Source: Pseudomonas sp. FEN (GTDB lineage Bacteria; Pseudomonadota; Gammaproteobacteria; Pseudomonadales; Pseudomonadaceae). Taken from it: a DNA stretch of 64,000 nt. Of the stretch, positions 18,217 through 25,986 are shown in pieces. Position numbers and translations under genes: made by a program. Below the pieces are notes generated by a model. The model was not told where the DNA came from, did not search any database, and was given only the letters and a program-made list of their open reading frames with translations. The DNA is taken from assembly GCF_904067045.1 (NCBI RefSeq), contig NZ_CAJFDC010000007.1, positions 124,001-188,000 of the forward strand, given 5' to 3'. Positions within the stretch are counted from its first letter, which is position 1, and every line of letters begins with the position of its first letter.

Positions 18217-18543
18217 TTACCTGTACGTGATGATCACCACGCCTTGTGCGCTCGTCTGCCGGGCCGCGATATTCGTCGCCAAGGGTTGATAGCTCACACT
18301 GAAAGGCAGCCGACCCTCGCGGCAGGCATTAGCCGCCGTATCGACACTCAAACTCAATACAGGGGAAACCTTGATCCATCGGTTGCTGGCGCCGAGATTG
18401 CCATTGGCTTGTGTTCCGATGTCGCAAGTGGATTCCACCATCTCACCGGAAAACCTGATCTTCCCGGCATTATTCGCCGCCTGTACGTTGAAACCAGCCG
18501 CCAGCAACAAAGCCACACTGAGACTGACTATTTTTCCGTTCAT
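18217..18543 (-). CDS. Short pilin-like secreted protein
   Basis: 108 aa. The signal peptide ends NVQA (about 22), then KIRFSGEMVESTCDIGTQ, which matches the start of a fimbrial subunit with Cys40; the second Cys is Cys74. The C-terminus GVVIITYR resembles the last beta-strand of pilins. The mature protein is only about 86 residues, roughly half of a normal pilin, yet both ends of the fold are present. The start MNGKIVSL has GGGAG upstream. It is 414 bp before the major pilin on the same strand. It may be a minor or terminator subunit, or an internally shortened pilin. Confidence 0.7.
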   Translation of the reverse strand: MNGKIVSLSVALLLAAGFNVQAANNAGKIRFSGEMVESTCDIGTQANGNLGASNRWIKVSPVLSLSVDTAANACREGRLPFSVSYQPLATNIAARQTSAQGVVIITYR

Positions 18544-18843
18544 TTCCAGCACTCCCAAAGCAGGGTCGGCATTAACCAGTAAAGATCACTACTGGCCACT
18601 ACACCAGAAACCAAAGAATTATCCGTAGGACATATCGTCATTGTTTGTCCGCCCACGATACTCTTTAACCTTATCGTCCAAAGCGATAGCGGCTTTAATA
18701 GCCCTGCGTGTTATAAGACGGACGGTTTTCTGACAGCCCTGTCAGTTGGCCGTCACCTTGCTGACCGGGTTGGGGGGTTATAAAGAGGCTACTGTTCTGC
18801 CAGCATTCACCTTCCTATTCCTTTGTCCCGGCGTCCCGACAGC
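18544..18843. other. Divergent intergenic region, fimbriae / RND efflux
   Basis: About 300 bp without a gene. It holds the efflux-operon operator and -10 element described separately and, presumably, the promoter of the short pilin gene near 18560-18660. Confidence 0.55.
18730..18745 (+). promoter_or_regulatory. Response-regulator operator TGACA-N4-TGTCA upstream of the RND operon
   Basis: Perfect palindrome CTGACAG-CC-CTGTCAG. The TGACA-N4-TGTCA arrangement is that of CusR/CopR-type heavy-metal response-regulator boxes, and a regulator of that family is encoded downstream. A TATAAA -10 element lies at 18779-18784, so the box sits just upstream of the -35 region, the usual place for an activator. 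Confidence 0.7.
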
Positions 18844-20007
18844 ATGCGTATCCCGAAGAAAACCGCATTGATCCTTGGCCTGCTGGTGCTCCTGGCCGCG
18901 GTCGCGATCTGGGCGCTGACCCGACCGTCTCAGACCAAGCCCGGCGCCAGTGTCGCCGTGCCGGTCAAGGTGGTCAGCGTGGTCCAGCGGGATGTGCCGC
19001 GTTATGTCAGCGGCATCGGCTCGGTGCTGTCGTTGCACAGCGTGGTGATCCGCCCACAGATCGACGGCATCCTCACCAAGCTGCCGGTCAGGGAAGGGCA
19101 ATGGGTCAAGGAGGGCGATCTGCTGGCGACCCTCGATGACCGTTCGATCCAGGCCAACCTGGCGCAGGCCAAGGCCCAGCTGGCGCAAAGCCAGGCGCAG
19201 TTGCAGGTGGCGGAAGTCGATCTCAAGCGCTACAAATTGCTGACGGTCGATAACGGCATTTCCAAACAGACCTACGACCAGCAACAGGCACTGGTCAATC
19301 AACTGAAGGCCACCACCCAAGGCAACCAGGCGGCAATTGCGGCGGCGCAGGTCCAGTTGTCCTATACCCAGATCCATTCACCGGTCACCGGCCGCGTCGG
19401 TATCCGGGCCGTGGACGAAGGCAACTTCCTGCGCATGAGCGACGCCCAGGGCCTGCTCTCGGTAACCCAGATCGACCCGATTGCCGTGGAGTTCTCGCTG
19501 CCCCAGCAGATGCTGCCAACCTTGCAAGGCTTGCTCGGCACCACCCCGCCGGCACTGGTCAGCGCCTTCCTCGGGGAGGATGGGCATAGTGCTACCCTGC
19601 TCGGCGAAGGCCACCTGAGCCTGATCGACAACCAGGTCGCGGCAGGCACGGGGACCATCAAGGCCAAGGCCGAATTCAGCAACAAGAGTCAGAAGCTCTG
19701 GCCGGGTCAACTGGTGAACATCAAGATCCAGACGGCCCTCGAACGCGGTGCCCTGGTGGTACCGCCTTCGGTGGTCCAGCGCGGCCTGGACAATTACTTC
19801 GTCTATCGGGTCAAAGGCAGCGGCGTGGAAGTGGTACCGGTGCAGATGGCCTATCAGGACAGCGACCTGAATATCATCAAGGGCGTGCAGGCCGGCGATG
19901 TACTGGTCAGCGACGGCCAGTCACGGCTCAAGCCGACCTCGCGGATCGAAGTGCTCGGCGAACCCAAGCTGGCTGAGCGCCAGGCGGTCGTGGAGCCCAA
20001 GCCATGA
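18844..20007 (+). CDS. RND efflux periplasmic adaptor (membrane fusion protein)
   Basis: 387 aa adaptor that links an RND pump to an outer-membrane channel. It has an N-terminal membrane anchor (MRIPKKTALILGLLVLLAAV), a lipoyl half motif VVIRPQIDGILTKLPVREGQ, an alpha-hairpin (Ala/Gln-rich coiled coil, about 95-165), the second lipoyl half IHSPVTGRVGIRAVDEGNFL, and beta-barrel and membrane-proximal domains. It is of the MdtA type. ATG is preferred over an upstream TTG; neither has a strong ribosome-binding site. The stop overlaps the permease start (ATGA), indicating translational coupling. No outer-membrane factor gene is present, so a channel from elsewhere would be used. Confidence 0.9.
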   Translation: MRIPKKTALILGLLVLLAAVAIWALTRPSQTKPGASVAVPVKVVSVVQRDVPRYVSGIGSVLSLHSVVIRPQIDGILTKLPVREGQWVKEGDLLATLDDRSIQANLAQAKAQLAQSQAQLQVAEVDLKRYKLLTVDNGISKQTYDQQQALVNQLKATTQGNQAAIAAAQVQLSYTQIHSPVTGRVGIRAVDEGNFLRMSDAQGLLSVTQIDPIAVEFSLPQQMLPTLQGLLGTTPPALVSAFLGEDGHSATLLGEGHLSLIDNQVAAGTGTIKAKAEFSNKSQKLWPGQLVNIKIQTALERGALVVPPSVVQRGLDNYFVYRVKGSGVEVVPVQMAYQDSDLNIIKGVQAGDVLVSDGQSRLKPTSRIEVLGEPKLAERQAVVEPKP

Positions 20008-23000
20008 TCAAGGACAGTCGTGGCGTTTCGGCCTGGTGCATCGACCACCCGGTGGCGACCATCCTGCTGACCTTCGCCCTGGTCCTGCTCGGGGTGATCG
20101 CCTTCCCGCGCCTGCCCCTGGCGCCATTGCCGGAAGCCGAGTTCCCGACCATCCAGGTCTCCGCCCAGTTGCCCGGCGCCAGTCCGCAAACCATGGCCTC
20201 TTCAGTCGCCACGCCGCTGGAGGTGCAATTCAGCGCCATCCCCGGCATGACCCAGATGACCTCCAGCAGCGCCCTGGGCACCACCACCCTGACGTTGCAA
20301 TTCACCCTCAGTAAAAGCATCGACACCGCCGCCCAGGAAGTCCAGGCGGCGATCAATACCGCCTCGGGCAAGTTGCCCAAGGACATGCCGACCTTGCCGA
20401 CCTGGCGCAAGGTCAATCCGGCCGACAGCCCGGTGCTGATCCTCAGTATCAGTTCCAGCCAGATGCCCGGCACCGAACTCAGCGACTATGCCGAAACCCT
20501 GCTGGCGCGCCAGCTCAGCCAGATCGACGGCGTCGGCCAGATCAACATCACCGGCCAGCAGCGCCCGGCCATCCGGGTCCAGGCCTCGGCGGACAAGCTG
20601 GCGGCCATCGGCCTGACCCTGGCGGACATCCGCCAGGCGATCCAGCAGACCAGCCTCAACCTGGCCAAGGGCGCGCTGTACGGCAAATCGAGCATCTCCA
20701 CCCTGTCGACCAACGACCAACTGTTCCAGCCGGAGGAATACGGCCAGTTGATCGTTTCCTACAAGAATGGCGCGCCGGTCCAGCTCAAGGACGTCGCCCG
20801 GGTGATCCGCGGCTCCGAAGACGCCTACGTGCAGGCCTGGTCCGGTGACGAGCCGGGAGTGAACCTGGTGATTTCGCGTCAACCGGGGGCCAACATCGTC
20901 GACACCGTGGATCGCATCCAGGCCGCCCTGCCGGGACTGCAAGGCATGCTGCCGGCCTCGGTGCAGGTCAAGGTGCTGATCGACCGGACCCAGACCATCC
21001 GCGCCTCGCTGCATGAGGTGGAAATGACCCTGCTGATCGCCATCCTGCTGGTGGTGGCGGTGATGGCGCTGTTCCTGCGCCAGTTGTCGGCGACCCTGAT
21101 CGTCACCGCCGTGCTCGGCGTATCGCTGGTGGCCAGCTTCGCCCTGATGTACGTGATGGGCTTCAGCCTGAACAACCTGACCCTGGTAGCGATCGTCATC
21201 GCCGTGGGTTTCGTGGTCGACGACGCGATTGTCGTGGTGGAAAACATCCACCGCCACCTCGAAGCCGGCGACGGTATGCGCGAAGCGGCGATCAAGGGCG
21301 CCGGGGAAATCGGCTTTACCGTGGTCTCCATCAGCTTCTCGCTGATCGCCGCGTTCATTCCGCTGCTGTTCATGGGTGGCGTGGTCGGCCGGTTGTTCAA
21401 GGAGTTCGCCCTGACCGCCACCTCGACCATCCTGATTTCGGTGGTGGTCTCGCTGACCCTGGCACCGACCCTGGCCGCGCTGTTCATGCGCGCGCCGGTG
21501 CATCGCGAACACGCGAAGCCGGGCTTCGGCGAACGCCTGCTGGCCGTCTACGAACGTGGCCTGCGGCGCGCCCTGGCACACCAGAAACTGATGTTCGGGC
21601 TGTTCTGCGTGACCCTGGGCCTGGCCATTGCCGGCTATGTGTTCATTCCCAAGGGGTTCTTCCCGATCCAGGACACCGGCTTCGTCCTCGGCACCACCGA
21701 GGCCGCCGCCGACGTTTCCTTCAATGACATGGTCGCCAAGCACAAGGCCCTGGCCGAGATCGTCGCGGCCGATCCGGCGGTGCAAGCCTTCTCCCATTCC
21801 GTGGGGGTTTCCGGCAGCAACCAGACCATTGCCAACGGCCGCTTCTGGATCGCTCTCAAGCCACAGGACCAGCGGGATGTCTCCGCCAGCGCGTTTATCG
21901 ACCGTATTCGCCCACAACTGATGAAGCTTCCCGGCATCGTCCTCTACCTGCGGGCCGGTCAGGACATCAACCTCAGTTCCGGCCCGAGTCGGGCCCAGTA
22001 TCAATACGTGCTCAAGAGCAATGACGGCGATACGCTCAACACCTGGACCCAGCGCCTGACGGAAAAACTGCGGGCCAACCCGGCGTTTCGCGACTTGTCC
22101 AACGACCTGCAACTGGGCGGCAGCATCACCCATATCAACATCGACCGTGGCGCCGCCGCGCGTTTCGGCCTGACCGCCAGCGATGTCGACGAAGCCCTCT
22201 ACGATGCCTTCGGCCAACGGCAGATCAACGAGTACCAGACCGAGACCAACCAGTACAACGTGATCCTCGAACTGGATGCCGCCCAGCGCGGCAAGGCCGA
22301 AAGCCTGAACTACTTCTACCTGCGCTCGCCGCTGAGCGGCGAGATGGTCCCGCTCTCGGCCCTGGCGCGCTTCGATGTGCCCACCAGCGGTCCGTTGTCC
22401 ATCGCCCATGACGGCATGTTCCCGGCCGCCAACCTGTCGTTCAACCTGACACCCGGCGTGGCCCTGGGCGATGCGGTGCTGCAACTCAACCAGGCGAAGA
22501 ACGAGATCGGCATGCCGGCCTCCATCAGCGGCAGTTTCCAGGGCGCGGCCCAAGCGTTCCAGAGCTCCCTCGCCAGCCAACCATGGCTGATCCTCGCCGC
22601 GCTGGTGGCGGTCTACATCATCCTCGGGGTGCTTTACGAAAGTTTCGTGCACCCGCTGACGATCATTTCCACTTTGCCATCCGCCGGTCTCGGCGCGCTG
22701 ATCATGCTGTGGCTGCTGGGCCAGGATTTCTCGATCATGGCGCTGATCGGCCTGGTGCTGCTGATCGGCATCGTGAAAAAGAACGGCATCCTGATGATCG
22801 ACTTCGCCCTCGAGGCCCAGCGCGCGGGCCTGTCGCCGGAAGACGCGATCTACAAGGCCTGTATCACCCGGTTCCGCCCGATCATCATGACCACCCTGGC
22901 CGCCCTGCTCGGCGCCCTGCCGCTGATGCTCGGCCACGGCACCGGCGCCGAGTTGCGCCAACCCCTGGGGATCGCCGTGGTCGGCGGACTGCTGGTGAGC

Positions 23001-23099
23001 CAGGCACTGACGCTGTTCACCACCCCCGTCATATACTTGTGGCTTGAGCGGCTGTTCCATCGGCCGACACCGGCGCCCGCGCCGGCGATCACTCTCTGA
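20004..23099 (+). CDS. RND multidrug efflux permease (AcrB/MdtB-like)
   Basis: 1031 aa inner-membrane proton-drug antiporter with the HAE1 layout: twelve helices and two large periplasmic loops. The N-terminus is WCIDHPVATILLTFALVLLG. The proton-relay aspartates are visible in TM4 (AVGFVVDDAIVVVENIH), and TM10 has the conserved Lys (GLVLLIGIVKKNGILMID). It lies in an operon with the adaptor and, 9 nt downstream, the response regulator gene. It resembles single-permease MdtABC-like systems of Pseudomonas; the substrate cannot be read from the sequence. Regulation by the following two-component system is likely. Confidence 0.92.
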   Translation: MIKDSRGVSAWCIDHPVATILLTFALVLLGVIAFPRLPLAPLPEAEFPTIQVSAQLPGASPQTMASSVATPLEVQFSAIPGMTQMTSSSALGTTTLTLQFTLSKSIDTAAQEVQAAINTASGKLPKDMPTLPTWRKVNPADSPVLILSISSSQMPGTELSDYAETLLARQLSQIDGVGQINITGQQRPAIRVQASADKLAAIGLTLADIRQAIQQTSLNLAKGALYGKSSISTLSTNDQLFQPEEYGQLIVSYKNGAPVQLKDVARVIRGSEDAYVQAWSGDEPGVNLVISRQPGANIVDTVDRIQAALPGLQGMLPASVQVKVLIDRTQTIRASLHEVEMTLLIAILLVVAVMALFLRQLSATLIVTAVLGVSLVASFALMYVMGFSLNNLTLVAIVIAVGFVVDDAIVVVENIHRHLEAGDGMREAAIKGAGEIGFTVVSISFSLIAAFIPLLFMGGVVGRLFKEFALTATSTILISVVVSLTLAPTLAALFMRAPVHREHAKPGFGERLLAVYERGLRRALAHQKLMFGLFCVTLGLAIAGYVFIPKGFFPIQDTGFVLGTTEAAADVSFNDMVAKHKALAEIVAADPAVQAFSHSVGVSGSNQTIANGRFWIALKPQDQRDVSASAFIDRIRPQLMKLPGIVLYLRAGQDINLSSGPSRAQYQYVLKSNDGDTLNTWTQRLTEKLRANPAFRDLSNDLQLGGSITHINIDRGAAARFGLTASDVDEALYDAFGQRQINEYQTETNQYNVILELDAAQRGKAESLNYFYLRSPLSGEMVPLSALARFDVPTSGPLSIAHDGMFPAANLSFNLTPGVALGDAVLQLNQAKNEIGMPASISGSFQGAAQAFQSSLASQPWLILAALVAVYIILGVLYESFVHPLTIISTLPSAGLGALIMLWLLGQDFSIMALIGLVLLIGIVKKNGILMIDFALEAQRAGLSPEDAIYKACITRFRPIIMTTLAALLGALPLMLGHGTGAELRQPLGIAVVGGLLVSQALTLFTTPVIYLWLERLFHRPTPAPAPAITL

Positions 23100-23108
23100 G
23101 GCGGGCAC

Positions 23109-23789
23109 ATGCGCATACTGATTATCGAAGACGAAGAAAAAACCGCCGATTACCTGCATCGCGGCCTGACTGAACAGGGTTACACCGTGGACGTCGCCCG
23201 GGAGGGTGTCGGTGGCCTGCACCTGGCCCTGGAAAGCGACTACGCGGTGATCGTCCTCGACGTGATGCTGCCGGAGCTGGACGGTTTCGGCGTGCTCAAG
23301 GCGTTGCGCGCGCGCAAGCAGACGCCAGTGATCATGCTCACCGCCCGCGAGCGTGTCGAAGACCGGATTCGCGGCCTGCGCGAGGGCGCCGACGACTACC
23401 TCGGCAAACCCTTTTCCTTCCTCGAACTGGTGGCGCGCCTGCAGGCCCTGACCCGGCGCAGCGGCGGTGCCCACGAACCGGTACAGATCAGCGTCGCCGA
23501 CCTCTGGGTCGACCTGATCAGTCGCAAGGCCAGCCGCGCCGGCATGCGCCTGGATCTGACCGCCAAGGAGTTCTCGCTGCTCAGCGTGCTGGCCCGACGC
23601 CAGGGTGAAATCCTCTCCAAGACCGCGATTGCCGAGATGGTCTGGGACATCAATTTCGACAGCGACGCGAATGTCGTCGAAGTCGCGATCAAGCGCCTGC
23701 GGGCCAAGCTCGACGGGCCGTTCGAACAGAAACTGCTGCACACCATCCGCGGCATGGGCTATGTGCTGGAGAATCGCGGTGTCGACTAA
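23109..23789 (+). CDS. OmpR-family response regulator, heavy-metal (CusR/CopR/IrlR) type
   Basis: 226 aa. Receiver domain with phospho-acceptor Asp51 (VLDVMLPELDGF), acidic pair Glu7-Asp8 and conserved Lys in YLGKPFSF. The C-terminal winged helix has LDLTAKEFSLLSVLARRQGE and DSDANVVEVAIKRLRAKLD, which places it in the heavy-metal subgroup. It starts 9 nt after the permease stop. It probably binds the TGACA-N4-TGTCA box at 18730-18745 and activates its own operon. The subgroup name does not prove a metal signal. Confidence 0.9.
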   Translation: MRILIIEDEEKTADYLHRGLTEQGYTVDVAREGVGGLHLALESDYAVIVLDVMLPELDGFGVLKALRARKQTPVIMLTARERVEDRIRGLREGADDYLGKPFSFLELVARLQALTRRSGGAHEPVQISVADLWVDLISRKASRAGMRLDLTAKEFSLLSVLARRQGEILSKTAIAEMVWDINFDSDANVVEVAIKRLRAKLDGPFEQKLLHTIRGMGYVLENRGVD

Positions 23790-25143
23790 CAGCATTGCCC
23801 TGCGCCTGAGCGGTCTGTTCAGCGCGGTGGCGCTGCTGGTCTTCCTGTTGATCGGCTGGGCCCTGTACCAGCAGGTGGACAAGGGCCTGGGCCTGCTCCC
23901 GGAAGCCGAACTGGAGGCGCGCTACAGCGTGTTGGAGTCGTCGCTCAATCGCTTCGGCAACCAGGACCATTGGGCCAAGGTGAGCGCCAAGCTCAAGCAG
24001 TTGGGCGAAGAGGACAAACGCATTCGTTTCTGGGTGGTCAGCAGCGATGCGAACTACGAATACGGCGCCCCGGATGCGCGGATCCGCGCCTTCGCCGAGG
24101 GTCCCCGGGGCATGCGCGACTTGTACTTGCCGGGGCATGCCTACCCGTTCAAGGTGCTGCTCAATGCCTTGCCGGCCAAGGAGCAGCGTCCGCCACTGAA
24201 GTTTCTGATCGCCATCGACACCGAAACCTTCCGCCAGACCCAACATCGCCTGCTGATCGCCCTGATCAGCCTGGCCATCGCCGGCATCGCGCTGGCGTCC
24301 GCGCTGGGTTACTGGGTGACACGGATCGGCCTGAAGCCCTTGATCAGACTTTCGGAAGAGGCACAGAAACTCGCCCCGCCACGACTGTCCGGACGTCTGC
24401 AATTGTCGCCACTGCCACCGGAACTCAGTCAGTTCGTCAACTCCTTCAATTCGACCCTGGAGCGTGTCGAGCAAGCCTATTCGCGGCTGGAGTCGTTCAA
24501 CGCCGACGTCGCCCATGAACTGCGCTCGCCGCTGACCAATCTGATCGGCCAGACCCAGGTGGCCCTGACCCGCGGGCGCTCGGCGGAGCACTATTTCGAG
24601 GTCCTGCAATCGAACCTCGAAGAGCTGGAGCGCCTGCGCTCGATCATCAACGACATGCTGTTCCTGGCCAGTGCCGACCAGGGCAGCAAGGCCACCAAGC
24701 TGATCAGCACCTCGCTGGCCGGCGAGGTGGCGACGACCCTGGACTATCTGGATTTCATTCTCGAAGACGCCCAGGTCCAGGTACGGGTCAGCGGCGATGC
24801 CCAGGTGCGGATCGAGATCGCCCACCTGCGCCGGGCGCTGATCAATCTGCTGAGCAACGCGGTACAGCACACCGCGCCGGGCCAGGCGATCGAGGTGCGG
24901 ATCGAGCGCGCGGGCGAGCAAGTGACGATTGCCGTCTCCAACCCTGGCGAAGCCATTGCCGGGGAGCATCTTTCGCGACTGTTCGAACGTTTCTACCGAG
25001 TCGATGCCTCGCGTAGCAACAGCGGCGCCAACCATGGGCTGGGACTGGCGATCGTCAAGGCCATCGCGCTGATGCATGGCGGCGATGTGTTCGTGCGCAG
25101 CCACGGCGGGATCAATACCTTTGGCCTCTATCTCCCGGCCTGA
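23779..25143 (+). CDS. Two-component sensor histidine kinase
   Basis: 454 aa if GTG at 23779 is the start. That codon lies 11 nt inside the regulator gene, has GGAG upstream and gives MSTNSIALRLSGLFSAV, directly followed by the first membrane helix (about 10-30). A periplasmic domain of about 125 residues follows (about 31-157), then TM2 (about 158-180), HAMP, the H-box NADVAHELRSPLTN with His246, and the ATPase domain with GLGLAIVKAIALMHGG. It is the cognate kinase of the preceding regulator. The short periplasmic sensor is of the heavy-metal kinase size class; the ligand is unknown. Confidence 0.9.
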   Translation: MSTNSIALRLSGLFSAVALLVFLLIGWALYQQVDKGLGLLPEAELEARYSVLESSLNRFGNQDHWAKVSAKLKQLGEEDKRIRFWVVSSDANYEYGAPDARIRAFAEGPRGMRDLYLPGHAYPFKVLLNALPAKEQRPPLKFLIAIDTETFRQTQHRLLIALISLAIAGIALASALGYWVTRIGLKPLIRLSEEAQKLAPPRLSGRLQLSPLPPELSQFVNSFNSTLERVEQAYSRLESFNADVAHELRSPLTNLIGQTQVALTRGRSAEHYFEVLQSNLEELERLRSIINDMLFLASADQGSKATKLISTSLAGEVATTLDYLDFILEDAQVQVRVSGDAQVRIEIAHLRRALINLLSNAVQHTAPGQAIEVRIERAGEQVTIAVSNPGEAIAGEHLSRLFERFYRVDASRSNSGANHGLGLAIVKAIALMHGGDVFVRSHGGINTFGLYLPA

Positions 25144-25258
25144 ACGCACGCCAGAGCTGACATATCCCTCATGGAATCCGGGTTGCCGGCGATGGCGAGC
25201 GGACGGCCAGCACAAGGCCCAGGATCGGCGCTGATCGGAGCACTTCAACGATGCAACT

Positions 25259-25281
25259 ATTACCGGTTTTGTAACGGTAAT
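25259..25281. promoter_or_regulatory. Inverted repeat, possible operator
   Basis: ATTACCG-N9-CGGTAAT, a perfect 7-bp inverted repeat in the 224-bp gap between the kinase gene and the small secreted-protein gene, 87 nt before the latter's start. No known regulator can be assigned. Confidence 0.35.
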
Positions 25282-25367
25282 TATCCCTTCCGGCGCTTTT
25301 TCCCAGCGGACAGGGCCTTTATTGTGCGCGCACCACACAGCACTTGCCCCGCAAGAAGGTCCTAAAA

Positions 25368-25592
25368 ATGTCTACCACCATGGGTATGGCCAGCGTTTTC
25401 GCCCTGTCCGCCTTGTTGTTGTCGCCTCTGGCCCTGGCCGAGGAATCCCAATCGTTCGCCGCCCGGAATGCCGCCCGCGTCGCCAGCGCCGAGCAAAGCC
25501 AAGCCGAAATGAGCGCCAAGGATCAATACGCTAACCCCGGGCAACACACCTCCGCCGCCCAGGGACAGTCCGACAGCAGCAAAGACAGCTGA
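25368..25592 (+). CDS. Small secreted protein, unknown function
   Basis: 74 aa. The start ATG (MSTTMGMASVFALS) has AAGAAGGT 5 nt upstream. The signal peptide ends ALA (about 24). The mature part is about 50 aa, hydrophilic, rich in Ala, Gln and Ser, and probably unstructured (ending SDSSKDS). There is no cysteine. It is monocistronic, with a strong terminator 64 nt downstream. The clean gene signals support a real gene; I do not recognise the family. Confidence 0.7.
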   Translation: MSTTMGMASVFALSALLLSPLALAEESQSFAARNAARVASAEQSQAEMSAKDQYANPGQHTSAAQGQSDSSKDS

Positions 25593-25875
25593 AGCACGCC
25601 CCGCAACGTTTTCCCTCGACATTCATCCAGCGCTCTACCCGCGATTGAATGTTTTAAAGCCGCCGAAAAGGCGGCTTTTTTCTGTTCATTGTCCTGGCTG
25701 TAACGATCACCGGCCTGGGCCTGTCCGGGCCGGGCTCGGCCATCCGCCGCCGTCATGGCGAACGGGATCGCTCCAACTCCGATCAGATCAATGTTTTTCA
25801 AAAAGCAAAAACTCTGAACATCGGTCTCTTGAGACTGGCGTTTTTTTTGCGTGGGCCGTATATATGCGCCCATAA
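25593..25875. other. Intergenic region before the diguanylate cyclase gene
   Basis: It holds the terminator at 25656-25681 and about 190 bp with no recognisable gene. An ATG at 25864 is in frame with the cyclase but is followed by a stop after three codons. Confidence 0.5.
25656..25681 (+). terminator. Intrinsic terminator of the small secreted-protein gene
   Basis: AAAGCCGCC-GAAAA-GGCGGCTTTTTT: a 9-bp stem with a GAAAA loop and a T-run. Confidence 0.9.
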
Positions 25876-25986
25876 CCCCTTGTAACCGAGAGTGCCACCA
25901 TCAATCGATACTCGGCAAAACCCGCCAATCCGCAAACCCTGCTGATACTCGGTTGCACGCTCACGGTTGTTGCCATTCTTGCCATT

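Noticed and set aside
20202..23882. A very long open frame (over 1200 codons) antisense to the RND permease
   Set aside because: Its protein is His/Gln/Asp-rich with no domain, it has no ribosome-binding site, and it exactly mirrors a well-supported gene; high GC with few stops in that frame explains it.
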